DNA of 64,000 nucleotides from Chitinophagaceae bacterium (GCA_019638595.1 JAHBTJ010000029.1:1-64000), one strand, 5' to 3'. Counted from the first letter of the stretch, positions 8,320 to 18,285 are shown. Program-made: numbers and translations. Notes: generated by a model not told the origin, from the sequence alone.

Positions 8320-9663
8320 ATGGTTGCAGAAAAAAAAGAAGCGCTGGCAGGCTGGGGCAATTATCCCGTAGTTGAATCTTTGGTAAGTCACCCGCGCGAC
8401 AAAAAAGACTGGAAAGAAATAATCAGTACCGGCCCGCTGATACCGAGAGGACTGGGCAGAAGCTACGGAGACCAGGCGATCAATAGCGGTCAGCATGTTG
8501 CTGTCAGCACCAGGATGAACCACTTTCTTGCCTGGAACGAACAGGAAGGAATATTAACCTGCGAAGCGGGAGCCAGCCTTGAAGAGATCATTACAACGTT
8601 CGCACCAAGAGGCTGGTTGCCTATGATATGCCCCGGAACAAAATTTGTAACTATTGGCGGGGCTATTGCCAACGATATACATGGTAAAGCCCATCATGTG
8701 GACGGATCGTTCATTAACTGTGTTATATCTTTTACCATATTGCTGGCAGACGGGCGCATTGTAACTGCGTCGAGGGAAGAAAATGCGGACCTGTTCATAG
8801 CCAATTTTGGAGGATTAGGCTTATTGGGTGTGATCCTAACGGCAACGATCAGGTTAAGAAAAATTGAAACCACTTATTTCAGGCAACAATCCATAAAAGT
8901 AAACAACCTGGAAGAAATGCTGGAAGCACTGGAAAAAAACCAGCATTATAATTATTCTGTTGCCTGGGTAGACACATTGGCGAAAGGGAAAAAACTGGGA
9001 AGCGGCGTATTAACGGTGGGAGATGCCGCTGTATTCAAAGACCTGCCTGCCTCCCTGCAAAAGGATCCGCTGAAGGTTCATACAATTTCAAAGCTCACCG
9101 TTCCATTTTTTATGCCGGGCTTTGTGCTCAATAATGTAACAGTGCGGGTGCTGAACCGGCTCATCGCGTTTGTACAAAACTCACCCAAAGAATTTGTTCA
9201 TTACGAAAAATTCTTTTTCCCGCTGGATATGATCAATAACTGGAACAGGGGATATGGTAAAAGAGGGTTTATCCAGTACCAGTTCGTTATTCCTGAAAAA
9301 GGAGGTGAACAGGTTTTACGGGAAATCATGGAAATGATCGCTGCCAGCGGATGCACTCCTTTCTTAAATGTATTTAAAAAAATGGGAGAAGGACAGGGTA
9401 TTTTATCATTTCCTTTTGCAGGATATACGTTAGCGATAGATTTTCCTGTTACTAAAGGGTTGAAAGATTTTACCCGCAGGCTGGACCAAAAAGTGCTGGA
9501 AGCGGGCGGCAGGCTGTACCTGGGCAAAGATTCGATGATGGAAAAAGAAATGTTTCAAAAAATGTACCCGCAGTATGCAGAATGGCTTGCCATAAAACAA
9601 AAGTATGATCCCCAAAATACTTTCACATCCGATATTGCGAAAAGGCTTGGGCTAGGGGTTTAA
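8320..9663 (+). CDS. FAD-linked oxidoreductase, DprE1-like
   Basis: A 447-residue protein of the vanillyl-alcohol-oxidase FAD family. The first FAD-binding half has RGLGRSYGD (43-51) and GGAIANDIHGKAHHVDGSF (113-131), motifs closely like those of DprE1, the oxidase half of decaprenylphosphoryl-ribose epimerase. The second half is an ALO-type substrate domain ending with a YLGKDSMMEKE segment and a KYDPQNTF motif. DprE1 oxidises the 2-hydroxyl of a polyprenyl-phosphate sugar; here the substrate is not known, and no DprE2-type reductase is next to it. A TATTTTTG match at 8292-8299 may be its -7 element. A D-arabinono/gulono-lactone oxidase role is an alternative. Confidence 0.82.
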   Translation: MVAEKKEALAGWGNYPVVESLVSHPRDKKDWKEIISTGPLIPRGLGRSYGDQAINSGQHVAVSTRMNHFLAWNEQEGILTCEAGASLEEIITTFAPRGWLPMICPGTKFVTIGGAIANDIHGKAHHVDGSFINCVISFTILLADGRIVTASREENADLFIANFGGLGLLGVILTATIRLRKIETTYFRQQSIKVNNLEEMLEALEKNQHYNYSVAWVDTLAKGKKLGSGVLTVGDAAVFKDLPASLQKDPLKVHTISKLTVPFFMPGFVLNNVTVRVLNRLIAFVQNSPKEFVHYEKFFFPLDMINNWNRGYGKRGFIQYQFVIPEKGGEQVLREIMEMIAASGCTPFLNVFKKMGEGQGILSFPFAGYTLAIDFPVTKGLKDFTRRLDQKVLEAGGRLYLGKDSMMEKEMFQKMYPQYAEWLAIKQKYDPQNTFTSDIAKRLGLGV

Positions 9664-9701
9664 AAGAATAAGACGCTGTAACTCATACAAACAATCAACC
9701 G

Positions 9702-10538
9702 GTGTTTATCTTCTCCATAGTATGTATAGTAGGTATCGCCTTCCTTACGGGGAGGATCATCCGCAGCATGCAGGAAAGCCCTATACCCGTTCCTGAAGAA
9801 GGATCAAAAAAAGGCGCGCTCGTATACCCCGGTAACGAGCTCAGCTTTACCGGCACCATACTTACGGAAGTGCTTGTAAAAAGATTTACTTATTTCACCG
9901 CGCTTTCCAGCGAAGAACAGGAACGGTTTCTTAGCCGCTTAAAAAAGTTCATCGCGTCAAAAACATTTATCATTCACGACAGCAGCGGGTTTCGGGAGAT
10001 GCCTATCTTAATAAGCGCTTCGGCTGTACAATTAAGCTTCGGGCTTAAAGAATACCTGCTTCCGTTCTTCCGGTTCATCCATATTTTTCCCGCGGAGTTT
10101 GTGGGAGTGCAGCCCAGCATACGGGTGCTGGCCGGCAATGTATCGGGTAACCGCATTCATGTATCGTGGAAACATTTTTTGGAGGGATTTCAATACCCCC
10201 ACGATGGGGAAAATGTGGGCTTACACGAAATGGCGCATGCCTATTACTTCCAGAATTTTGAAACCGGGGCAAATGGCGATCCCACCTTTGTCAGTCATTT
10301 CCCTTCTTTCAATAATTGCGGTAACAAAATTTTTGAGCAGGAAAAACTACCGGGCAACGATTTTTTTTCGGAATACGCTTTAACCAGCTTCCAGGAATTT
10401 TGGGCAGAAAGCATTGAGCGCTTTTTCGAAAAGCCTGCCGCGTTGAAAGCAGCTTATCCTCAACTTTATTCCACAATGGCAGCTTTGCTTAACCAGGATC
10501 CGCTGGATCATCCCGGTCATTTGTTTCAGCAGCAATAG
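9702..10538 (+). CDS. Zinc-dependent peptidase of the MtfA/M90 family
   Basis: A 278-residue protein with an N-terminal membrane segment (1-20) and a metallopeptidase domain. The zinc motif HEMAH is at 175-179 (in NVGLHEMAHAYYFQ), with a likely third ligand in EFWAES (232-237), a spacing close to that of MtfA. The start codon is GTG at 9702, 38 bases after the upstream oxidoreductase gene, so the two may be co-transcribed. MtfA in enterobacteria is an aminopeptidase tied to glucose-uptake control; a similar role here is not shown. Confidence 0.8.
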   Translation: MFIFSIVCIVGIAFLTGRIIRSMQESPIPVPEEGSKKGALVYPGNELSFTGTILTEVLVKRFTYFTALSSEEQERFLSRLKKFIASKTFIIHDSSGFREMPILISASAVQLSFGLKEYLLPFFRFIHIFPAEFVGVQPSIRVLAGNVSGNRIHVSWKHFLEGFQYPHDGENVGLHEMAHAYYFQNFETGANGDPTFVSHFPSFNNCGNKIFEQEKLPGNDFFSEYALTSFQEFWAESIERFFEKPAALKAAYPQLYSTMAALLNQDPLDHPGHLFQQQ

Positions 10539-10596
10539 CTTTATTTTACCGGAGCCGGGGAGCATGGGCTCACAAAGCCAGGAGACTTCGTAACAA

Positions 10597-10682
10597 TTTA
10601 TGGTTTATGGTTTGTAGTTTATGAACTACAAATCTGAAACTTCAAACTATAAACTTGCAGCCTGAAACCATCAACTCCAAAC
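10597..10682. repeat. Low-complexity word repeat in a convergent intergenic region
   Basis: The spacer is built of near-repeats of short words such as TTTATGG, TTTGTAG and TTTATGA, followed by complementary words (ACTACAAA, AAACTATAAAC). It can fold back on itself around 10610-10650. Related word repeats lie at 15039-15093, 29091-29260, 41975-42025 and 50935-51003. Confidence 0.55.
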
Positions 10683-11495
10683 TCATTTCTCCGCCAGCGC
10701 GTCCATTGCTTTTTTCACACTGCCATGCTGTAATAAAATCGCTTTTGCTTCGTCGTAGTTACTGATCGCAGCTTTGTCCATTAATATCTTCACAGCCCTG
10801 TCGGTAATTTTATCGTTGATCAGCAGCACGTTCACCATGCTATTATCCTCTACCCGCCCCAGTTGTATCATGGTAGTGGTGCTGATCATATCAAAGATCA
10901 TTTTTTGAGCTGTACCGCATTTCATGCGCGTGCTGCCTGTAACAAATTCGGGGCCCGTAATTACTTCTACAGGAATGGCGGCAGCAGCGGCTATCGGCGA
11001 GCCGGGGTTACTTACAATACAGCCGGCGGTAATATTGTGAGCCTTACACTGCTTTAAAGCGCCCAGTACAAAAGGCGTTGTACCACTGGCTGAAATGCCC
11101 ACTACAATATCATTTGATGAAATGTTATGCTCCTGCAACGCTTCCCAACCGGCATTTATTTCATCTTCCTTTTCTTCGGGGGCTTCTATTAAATGTTTCA
11201 GTCCGCCGGCCAAAATCACATTTACCTTACCTTTTTCAATGCCATAGGTAGTAGGCAGCTCAATGGCATCCAGTACCGATAAACGCCCGCCGCTTCCGGC
11301 GCCGAGGTAAAACATACGCCCGCCCGCTTTCAGCTTTTCTACGATCGCCTTTATTAACACATTAATCTGGGGCAAAGCCTTTTCAATGGCAATCGCTACT
11401 TTTTTATCTTCTTTGTTAATGCAGGCAGTCAGCTCTTCCACCGGCATTTTTTCAAGATGCCTGTACAGGGAGGGTTGTTCGGTTATCCGGGGCAT
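10683..11495 (-). CDS. murQ: N-acetylmuramic acid 6-phosphate etherase
   Basis: A 270-residue SIS-domain protein. Visible family motifs are YLGAGSGGRLSVLDAIELPT (62-81), the IEAPEEKED segment, SASGTTPFVLGAL and TGSTRMKCGTAQK. MurQ cleaves the lactyl ether of MurNAc-6-phosphate to give GlcNAc-6-phosphate and D-lactate in the cytoplasm, recycling the cell wall. It is shorter than the roughly 300 residues of enterobacterial MurQ, mostly at the C-terminus. No other recycling gene (anhydro-MurNAc kinase, permease) is adjacent. Confidence 0.9.
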   Translation of the reverse strand: MPRITEQPSLYRHLEKMPVEELTACINKEDKKVAIAIEKALPQINVLIKAIVEKLKAGGRMFYLGAGSGGRLSVLDAIELPTTYGIEKGKVNVILAGGLKHLIEAPEEKEDEINAGWEALQEHNISSNDIVVGISASGTTPFVLGALKQCKAHNITAGCIVSNPGSPIAAAAAIPVEVITGPEFVTGSTRMKCGTAQKMIFDMISTTTMIQLGRVEDNSMVNVLLINDKITDRAVKILMDKAAISNYDEAKAILLQHGSVKKAMDALAEK

Positions 11496-11626
11496 ATATA
11501 CATTTGAGATTTGAAATTTAAAATTGGAGATCCGCCAGGGTCATAGACGTCAGGGTAAGGAATATGCCCCTAACGGGGTTTAACTGAAAAGAGAAGATAC
11601 AGGCGCCTGTATACTGCTTTTCATCC

Positions 11627-14131
11627 TCAAAATAATTCCGGCTGGTTATTATCTTCCGTTTTCCTCACCTCCCACTCCATTGTGGTGCTTTTTGAATAGT
11701 CTGCCAGCTTGGCTCCCACCGCTTTCCACCCCATCACTTCCACCACTTTTACTACTTTTATTTTAGCCTTCCGCACCTGCGCTCCCCTGCCGCTTTGCAT
11801 CACCAGTATAGGCTCATCAGCCGTGGTTACCACTTCCAGTTGATTCCCCTCTCCTTCTTTAATAAAGAAAAATTTATTGCGAAGAGTGGTAGTTTCTATC
11901 TTAAAACGCTTGATGTTATACTGCAGCTTTTCATTATCAAGGTAAACCGCCGTAATGATCTTTTCGGGGTTGAACTTTTCTATCAGCAGCACTTTATCTG
12001 CATCAAACTTTTGCGTCAGCTCGGTATCGGTTATTTCATAATTACCGTTGCTGTAAATAACCAGCAGCTTATCTTCCGCATCAAACATGCCCAGGTATTG
12101 CCCTTTTTCTTCCGTACTCAGCCTGCCGAAAGTTTCATCAAACCATAATTTTCTTCCGCTAAGCGTTGAGCGGCCCGCTTCCTTGAACTTAACAGATTTA
12201 ACGGGGTATTTTGTTACCTGGTTCCCCATGCTGCCTCTGCCCTTGATCTCCAGCTCTTCAAAATAAAACTCCAGTTCCTTGTTCCTTGCCGAGCTGCCCG
12301 GGCTCAGGGTAATTTTCACTACTTCCGCCTCCCCATTAGGGTTCACTGAAAAATAATGCACCTTACTTTTGTCCGATCCCTTTGTAAGAACGTATTCCTT
12401 ATCCCTGGTTACACCTGTAACATTAAACCGTTTGGCGTAGCTCACCCCTGTTTTACCATCCACGTAAATCATATTGTAGGTAGTACGCTCATCTCCTTTT
12501 TTAAATACCGCCACGTGTATAATGTCCTTTCCTATAAATGCTTTATCGGCCGCCTTCACCACTTTCATAATACCCGTTTTTGTAAAAGCAATAATATCAT
12601 CCAGGTCAGAACAATCTTCCACAAATTCGTCTTTCTTTAAACCGGTACCTATAAAACCTTCTGCACGGTTAACATACAATTTGGCATTAGCTATAGCTAC
12701 CTGCTTAGCCTGTATGGCTTCAAAAAGTTTTATTTCTGTTTTACGTTCCCTGTCTTTTCCATATTTTTTCAGGAGGTTTTCATAATACGCCACGGCAAAA
12801 TCCACCAGGTTATTCAAATCGTATTTCACCTGTTTGATCTCCGCTTCTATTCCTTTTATCTGGTCGTTCAGCTCATCAATATCCAGCTTATAAATACGGC
12901 GCACAGGCTTTTCCGTTAGCTTAACAATATCCTCCCGGCTTATATCGCGCCTCAGTTGCTTTTTAAACGGTACGAACGCCTTGTCTATCGCCTGCAATAC
13001 CTTATCCCATGTTTCATGTTTCTTCTCCAGCTCTTTATATATCTTTTCTTCAAAGAAGATCTTTTCCAGCGAGGTATAATGCCATTTTTCCTGCAGCTCC
13101 GCCAGCTTTATTTCCAGTTCCCGCTTCAGGAGGTCTTTAGTGAGATCGGCCGAAGTTCTCAGCAGTTCATGAACACCCATGAACATCGGCTTGTTACTTA
13201 CTATAACACAGGCATTGGGCGAAATGCTTACTTCACAATCGGTAAAAGCGTACAACGCGTCAATGGTAATATCAGGAGAAATACCGGGAGCCAGGTCTAC
13301 CTGTATTTCCACTTCCGCGGCGGTGTTATCCGTTACCTTTTTTATTTTGATCTTTCCCTGGTCGTTGGCCTTTACAATAGAATCCATCAACTGCGCGGTA
13401 GTAACCCCATAAGGAACATCGCGTATTACCAGCGTTTTTTTATCCAGCTCTTCTATTCTTGCCCTTACTCTTACTTTACCGCCGCGTTTACCTTCGTTAT
13501 AATTGGTAACGTCAATCATCCCAGCGGTTTGAAAATCGGGGTAAAGCTCAAATTTTTTGCCACGCAGGTATTTGACCGAAGCTTCAATAAGCTCGCAAAA
13601 ATTATGTGGCAATATTTTGGTAGAAAGCCCCACCGCAATGCCTTCCGCTCCCTGCGCCAGCAGCAGGGGGAATTTCATCGGCAATGTAACAGGCTCATTT
13701 TTCCTGCCGTCATAGCTCAACTGCCATTCGGTGGTTTTGGCATTAAAAGCTACTTCAAGCGCAAACTTGCTCAATCTCGCTTCTATATATCTGGCAGCCG
13801 CCGCGTCGTCGCCAGTGCGTACATCACCCCAGTTGCCCTGCGTTTCAATCAACAGGTCTTTCTGCCCCATGTTTACCAGCGCATCGCCTATAGACGCGTC
13901 GCCATGCGGGTGATATTGCATAGACTGCCCGATGATATTGGCCACCTTATTGAAACGCCCGTCGTCCATTTCCTTCATGGCATGAAGGATGCGGCGTTGT
14001 ACCGGCTTTAATCCGTCTTCTATGGCAGGTACCGCGCGTTCCAGTATTACATAAGAGGCATAATCGAGGAACCAGGTTTTGTATTGCCCCTGTATGCCCG
14101 ACTCATTTCCTGTAAAATTCTCTTTGCTCAT
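11627..14131 (-). CDS. parC: DNA topoisomerase IV subunit A
   Basis: An 834-residue type IIA topoisomerase A subunit. The winged-helix start (EDGLKPVQRRILHAM, 38-52) and the active site AARYIEARL with Arg114 and catalytic Tyr115 are intact. A long coiled coil follows near residues 360-450, then a C-terminal domain without a GyrA-box, which separates ParC from GyrA. With ParE it decatenates replicated chromosomes. The parE gene lies about 1 kb upstream on the same strand, with a DUF1835 gene between. Confidence 0.9.
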   Translation of the reverse strand: MSKENFTGNESGIQGQYKTWFLDYASYVILERAVPAIEDGLKPVQRRILHAMKEMDDGRFNKVANIIGQSMQYHPHGDASIGDALVNMGQKDLLIETQGNWGDVRTGDDAAAARYIEARLSKFALEVAFNAKTTEWQLSYDGRKNEPVTLPMKFPLLLAQGAEGIAVGLSTKILPHNFCELIEASVKYLRGKKFELYPDFQTAGMIDVTNYNEGKRGGKVRVRARIEELDKKTLVIRDVPYGVTTAQLMDSIVKANDQGKIKIKKVTDNTAAEVEIQVDLAPGISPDITIDALYAFTDCEVSISPNACVIVSNKPMFMGVHELLRTSADLTKDLLKRELEIKLAELQEKWHYTSLEKIFFEEKIYKELEKKHETWDKVLQAIDKAFVPFKKQLRRDISREDIVKLTEKPVRRIYKLDIDELNDQIKGIEAEIKQVKYDLNNLVDFAVAYYENLLKKYGKDRERKTEIKLFEAIQAKQVAIANAKLYVNRAEGFIGTGLKKDEFVEDCSDLDDIIAFTKTGIMKVVKAADKAFIGKDIIHVAVFKKGDERTTYNMIYVDGKTGVSYAKRFNVTGVTRDKEYVLTKGSDKSKVHYFSVNPNGEAEVVKITLSPGSSARNKELEFYFEELEIKGRGSMGNQVTKYPVKSVKFKEAGRSTLSGRKLWFDETFGRLSTEEKGQYLGMFDAEDKLLVIYSNGNYEITDTELTQKFDADKVLLIEKFNPEKIITAVYLDNEKLQYNIKRFKIETTTLRNKFFFIKEGEGNQLEVVTTADEPILVMQSGRGAQVRKAKIKVVKVVEVMGWKAVGAKLADYSKSTTMEWEVRKTEDNNQPELF

Positions 14132-14204
14132 ATTAGTAATTTCATCGCCTGCAAGCGATAGCTCATGCTAAAAATTCAAATTCACTGAAGCATTCACTCA
14201 CACA

Positions 14205-15038
14205 CTATTCATTTACCGTTTCCGTTACGGATGCTTTTGTTTTCACCTCAAAGTCCTTCATACCCCCTACATCGCCCTGCACATCATACGCTCCGCCGGC
14301 AATCAGTAATTTAAGGCGCCATAGTAAATACATATCGCCCGTGGTATGTTTATTTTTGGACAGGAACTGTGAAATGATCTTACCCGCTTTCTGCCAGTCC
14401 TTTGTTATATATTTTTTCAGATCCGCGTCGTAAAAATCATAATCGTACTGCACCAGCTTTTTACCGCCTTCCAGTATACGCACTCCCTTATGCTCATTGC
14501 TTAACCTGGTCCATTCATCAGGATCTACTTCAAACTCACTCAAAGTAACAAGGCGCGCCAGTTTTTTCGCCTTCAAAAATTCTTTGGGCTGAATGGTATG
14601 CAGCCAGGTAGGATAAAATATCTGCCCCTTTTCATTAATAAAAGGCAGGTTATTGAGATACAGGATAAATACCCTTCCCTGGAATTCTTTCATGTAATAT
14701 AACAGCCAGTAGTAACCGCTTACATCATGTTTGTTCTGCGCGGCCCATATCCAGATGATCTCATCGGGGTTCCTGCGCATTGTTCCCACCAGCCCGGCAA
14801 CAGTTGTATAATCATCAACCGATCCGTCATTTACTTTTCCGTCCTGGCCGCCGCCACTCAGCACTTCCTGCCACCAGGTTTTGCGCGCCTCTATTCCCTC
14901 TCCCACATACAGGTTTACCAAAGGCCCTACCGCGTAATCATCCCTGATCTGCACTACTTCGCCCTGCAGGCTTTCATCCAGCTCAATCGCTTTCCGTAAT
15001 ACTTCCACATCCGCTTCATTAAAAACAATATGTATCAT
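14205..15038 (-). CDS. DUF1835 domain protein
   Basis: A 277-residue cytoplasmic protein. It opens MIHIVFNEADVEVLRKAIEL and continues with EVVQIRDDYAVGPL, the hallmark of the DUF1835 N-terminal domain; a WIWAAQNKHDVSGYYWLLYY segment follows near 95-115. The biochemical role is unknown. It sits between parE and parC, both on the same strand, with gaps of 96 and 73 bases, so it is probably co-transcribed with them. Confidence 0.85.
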   Translation of the reverse strand: MIHIVFNEADVEVLRKAIELDESLQGEVVQIRDDYAVGPLVNLYVGEGIEARKTWWQEVLSGGGQDGKVNDGSVDDYTTVAGLVGTMRRNPDEIIWIWAAQNKHDVSGYYWLLYYMKEFQGRVFILYLNNLPFINEKGQIFYPTWLHTIQPKEFLKAKKLARLVTLSEFEVDPDEWTRLSNEHKGVRILEGGKKLVQYDYDFYDADLKKYITKDWQKAGKIISQFLSKNKHTTGDMYLLWRLKLLIAGGAYDVQGDVGGMKDFEVKTKASVTETVNE

Positions 15039-15093
15039 CGGTCGTTTATTGTTTGTAGTTTATTGTTTGGCGTTTCAGGTTACAGGTTTCACG
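15039..15093. repeat. Low-complexity word repeat upstream of the DUF1835 gene
   Basis: Repeated TTTATTG/TTTGTAG/GTTTCAGG words fill the space between parE and the DUF1835 gene, similar in style to 10597-10682. Confidence 0.45.
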
Positions 15094-15134
15094 GCACAAT
15101 ACCCCTGTATCTTTTTAACCCGGAGCCTGCAACT

Positions 15135-17030
15135 TTATAAAACGCGTTCTTCTGCCAAATCAATTTCCACCCGCAGGTTATCAATAATAAATTCCTGGCG
15201 CTCCTGTGTATTTTTACCCATATAATATTCGAGCAACTGGTGCAAATGCGTTTCAGGCATTACTTTTACAGGCTGTGTACGCATATCGGAACTGATGAAT
15301 TTCACAAACTCTTCAGGCGATATTTCTCCCAATCCTTTAAATCGTGTGATCTCTGGTTTGGCGCCCAGCTTTTTCGCTGCCGCCTGCTTCTCGGCCTCGT
15401 CGTAACAATAAATGGTTTCCTGCCTGTTCCGCACCCTGAACAAAGGCGTTTCTAAAATGAATACATGCCCGTTCTTCACCAGGTCGGGAAAAAACTGCAG
15501 GAAGAATGTAAGCAACAGTAAGCGGATGTGCATACCGTCCACATCCGCATCTGTAGCTATAATTACATTATTGTACCTCAATCCTTCAATGCCTTCTTCA
15601 ATATTTAAGGCGTGCTGCAGCAGGTTGAACTCTTCATTTTCGTACACCACTTTTTTAGTAAGCCCAAAACAGTTCAGCGGCTTACCCCTCAGGCTGAACA
15701 CGGCCTGCGTTTCCACATTGCGGGCTTTAGTAATGGAACCGCTGGCAGAATCCCCTTCTGTAATAAATATGGAGCTTTCCAACTGCTTTGAATGAAACTC
15801 TTCCTTGCCCTTGTTAGGAGGATCATCGTTGAGGTGTATCCGGCAGTCGCGTAATTTCCTGTTATGCAGATTGGCCTTTTTAGCTCTTTCGTTGGCCAGT
15901 TTTTTTATTCCTGCCAGTTCTTTTCTTTCCCGCTCACTCTGTTCGATCCGCTTTTTAAGCGCCTCCGCTGTTGCCGGGTTTTTATGCAGGAAATTATCCA
16001 GTTCCTTAGCCAGGAAGTCGTACACGAAATTCTTCATACTCACCCCGCCTTCCTCCACATATTGAGAGCCCAGCTTTGTTTTCGTCTGGCTTTCAAATAC
16101 CGGTTCTACCACCCGCACCGCCACAGCGGCTACTATGCTCTGCCTGATATCTGTAAAATCGTAATCTTTTTTATAGAAGTCGCGCACCACTTTCACAAAC
16201 GCTTCCCTGAATGCCTGCTGATGTGTACCGCCCTGCGTGGTATACTGCCCATTCACAAAGCTGAATATCTCCTCGCCGTAATCACTGTTATGCGTAATGG
16301 CTATTTCAATATCTTCACCTTTGAGGTGAATGATATTATACCGCAGCTCATCTTCATTTGTTTTGCGCTGCAGCAAGTCCAGCAAGCCGTTTTTGCTGAC
16401 ATATTTTTTACCATTCAGTGTAATTACCAGTCCTGCGTTGAGATAGCAGTAATTCCACAAAAGATCTTCTATATAATCAGTACGGAACTGGAAATTCCTG
16501 AAAACCGAATCATCGGGTATAAAAGTTACCAGGGTGCCGTTGCCTTCATCCGACTTTGCCTCTTTGTATTCCTTTGTCAATACTCCCCTTTCAAATTCAG
16601 CGGCTTTTTGTTTTCCCTCCCTGAAGGCGGTCACTTTAAAATAATTGCTCAGCGCGTTCACAGCTTTTGTACCCACACCGTTCAAACCCACCGATTTCTG
16701 GAAGGCTTTACTATCATATTTAGCCCCTGTATTTATTTTACTTACCACGTCTACCACCTTACCCAAAGGAATACCCCTCCCATAATCTCTTACGGTCACC
16801 GTCTTTCCTTCTACGGTAATATCAATCTGCCTGCCATAGCCCATCATATGCTCGTCTATGCAGTTATCAAGCACTTCTTTTAATAATACATATATACCAT
16901 CGTCGGCACTGCTTCCATCGCCTAATTTGCCAATATACATACCCGGACGAAGCCGGATATGCTCCCGCCAGTCGAGCGATTTAATGGAGTCTTCGGTATA
17001 ATCGAACAGGTTTTGCTTTGCTTCAGCCAT
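15135..17030 (-). CDS. parE: DNA topoisomerase IV subunit B
   Basis: A 631-residue type IIB-subunit protein. The GHKL ATPase motifs are visible: EVLDNCIDE (52-60) and DYGRGIPLG, then [14 protein letters not shown]. The TOPRIM part has [13 protein letters not shown] and [14 protein letters not shown], and [12 protein letters not shown] near the end. It hydrolyses ATP to drive strand passage by topoisomerase IV. Its length is that of ParE rather than GyrB, and parC is on the same strand nearby. Confidence 0.92.
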   Translation of the reverse strand: MAEAKQNLFDYTEDSIKSLDWREHIRLRPGMYIGKLGDGSSADDGIYVLLKEVLDNCIDEHMMGYGRQIDITVEGKTVTVRDYGRGIPLGKVVDVVSKINTGAKYDSKAFQKSVGLNGVGTKAVNALSNYFKVTAFREGKQKAAEFERGVLTKEYKEAKSDEGNGTLVTFIPDDSVFRNFQFRTDYIEDLLWNYCYLNAGLVITLNGKKYVSKNGLLDLLQRKTNEDELRYNIIHLKGEDIEIAITHNSDYGEEIFSFVNGQYTTQGGTHQQAFREAFVKVVRDFYKKDYDFTDIRQSIVAAVAVRVVEPVFESQTKTKLGSQYVEEGGVSMKNFVYDFLAKELDNFLHKNPATAEALKKRIEQSERERKELAGIKKLANERAKKANLHNRKLRDCRIHLNDDPPNKGKEEFHSKQLESSIFITEGDSASGSITKARNVETQAVFSLRGKPLNCFGLTKKVVYENEEFNLLQHALNIEEGIEGLRYNNVIIATDADVDGMHIRLLLLTFFLQFFPDLVKNGHVFILETPLFRVRNRQETIYCYDEAEKQAAAKKLGAKPEITRFKGLGEISPEEFVKFISSDMRTQPVKVMPETHLHQLLEYYMGKNTQERQEFIIDNLRVEIDLAEERVL

Positions 17031-17505
17031 AATTTTTTGAATAAACTGTTTTTCCCAGGATCATTTTCCCTGCAAATATGCTAATTATTTTAGTATTTGC
17101 AGAACGCCGCAAATATAGGAAAACGAAAGCACAGAAGAAATGAGGAATATGCACGGGTGTGAATAAGCGTATTTCTTTCCTTAAAATACAGTAAATACAC
17201 ACAGTGAAGAGCGCCTGCAGACCGGCCGTTTGGAAGCGCGACGCCGGTATTTTTTCCTGCAATTATAAAGCATGCCGTACACACTAACTCTAACGTGTAC
17301 CCTAATTTATAGCTGGCGCACAGCAGCCGGCATGTGAAAAAAAAGTAGCTCATTAAGACTATTTTAACAGCCGGCTCATAAATTTCTGGCATAGTCCTTG
17401 TCTATATTCAGGTATCCTTACCAAACTCTCTCTGGAATTAGTTTCTCACTTCCCTGAAAGATGTAAAAGCGTAATCAATTACATAATAAACAAAATTCCA
17501 GAATT
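17031..17505. other. Gene-free divergent region upstream of parE
   Basis: About 475 bases between parE (leftward) and the small secreted protein gene (rightward). It contains the probable parE promoter at 17110-17140. The remainder shows no open frame with coding character and no RNA gene that I recognise. Confidence 0.5.
17110..17140 (-). promoter_or_regulatory. Probable promoter of the parE unit
   Basis: Read on the minus strand, TATATTTG (17117-17110) matches the -7 TAnnTTTG consensus, and TTTC (17140-17137) lies 19 bases upstream as a one-mismatch -33 box. It would give a leader of about 75 bases before parE. Confidence 0.45.
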
Positions 17506-17823
17506 ATGAAAAAAGCAAGGCTTACATTGACAGCATTAAGCGTAGCTGTCGCAGGATTATTTGCATTTAATGTGATGGTAGACGGTTCCGTTAAAGGTAC
17601 AGTAACACCCGCCGACGGTGCGGTAAGAGCATGGGCTATATCCGGTACGGATACTTTGAAGGCCGATGTTACCGACGGAGCATTTGAAATAGGCGCCGTA
17701 AAGCCGGGCACATACCAGGTGATCATTGAAGCAAAGGCCCCTTACAAGAATGCCTCCAAAGAAGGAGTTGAAGTTAAGGAAGGGGAAGCAACGGATATAG
17801 GCGAAATTACACTTGAGCAATAG
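17506..17823 (+). CDS. Small secreted carboxypeptidase-regulatory-like domain protein
   Basis: A 105-residue protein with a signal peptide (about 1-22). A single beta-sandwich repeat follows, of the kind found in carboxypeptidase-regulatory domains: VKGTVTPADGAVRAWAI, DGAFEIGAVKPGTYQVIIEA and VEVKEGEATDIGEITL. The domain normally forms part of larger outer-membrane proteins; here it stands alone. The function is unknown. It ends at a strong bidirectional terminator. Confidence 0.75.
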   Translation: MKKARLTLTALSVAVAGLFAFNVMVDGSVKGTVTPADGAVRAWAISGTDTLKADVTDGAFEIGAVKPGTYQVIIEAKAPYKNASKEGVEVKEGEATDIGEITLEQ

Positions 17824-17899
17824 TAACAGGTGGCTTAATAAAGAATAGCTTATTATTCATTATTGCAAACAGTTCAACGTATTACCTATGTTGAACATA

Positions 17900-17937
17900 A
17901 ATAACAAAAGCAGTATAATTATACTGCTTTTGTTATT
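17900..17937. terminator. Perfect 38-bp palindrome, bidirectional terminator
   Basis: The 19-nt arm AATAACAAAAGCAGTATAA (17900-17918) is followed directly by its exact reverse complement (17919-17937). The inner stem carries an A run on one side and a T run on the other, so it can act in both directions. It lies between two convergent genes ending at 17823 and 18007. Confidence 0.8.
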
Positions 17938-18006
17938 AGTAAAAGATACAATACCAATGATTCATTAAACCTTTTCGAATCCTTTTCTGCACGGAGTAAA
18001 TAATTT

Positions 18007-18285
18007 TTATTTCATCCTGAAATCATTTACATCATCATAGTCCCAGTAAAAATGCGTTGTCGCTATTTCATGCTTTTCATTTGGGGCGGATTGCTCTTTT
18101 CCGATATTGTGCGCTTCGAGGAAATCAAGCAGCCATTCTTTTATCGTTTTTCTTGATAACAGCTCACCTGGTTTGGCATCGCTGTTAAACAAGGCAAAAA
18201 GAAAATTCACTACAGCCTCCATATCGCCGGGCAAAGGCAATACACTGTTCATACCGTTTAAATAAGGTTTGTATACGGATAACAT
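18007..18285 (-). CDS. Small hypothetical protein
   Basis: I place the start at the ATG at 18285, because AGAAGGATT directly in front of it is a good ribosome-binding site; this gives 92 residues beginning MLSVYKPYLNGMNSVLPLPG. A longer frame extends to 18336. No signal peptide, membrane segment or known motif is visible. It is acidic, with a C-terminal WDYDDVNDF. I do not recognise the family. Confidence 0.65.
   Translation of the reverse strand: MLSVYKPYLNGMNSVLPLPGDMEAVVNFLFALFNSDAKPGELLSRKTIKEWLLDFLEAHNIGKEQSAPNEKHEIATTHFYWDYDDVNDFRMK

Noticed and set aside
12956-14011. Long 351-codon frame opposite to parC
   Set aside because: It lies entirely inside parC on the other strand; its product is rich in Arg, Gln, His and Phe as expected of an antisense shadow.
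15864-16883. 339-codon frame opposite to parE
   Set aside because: An antisense shadow of a well-identified gene with no recognisable motif.
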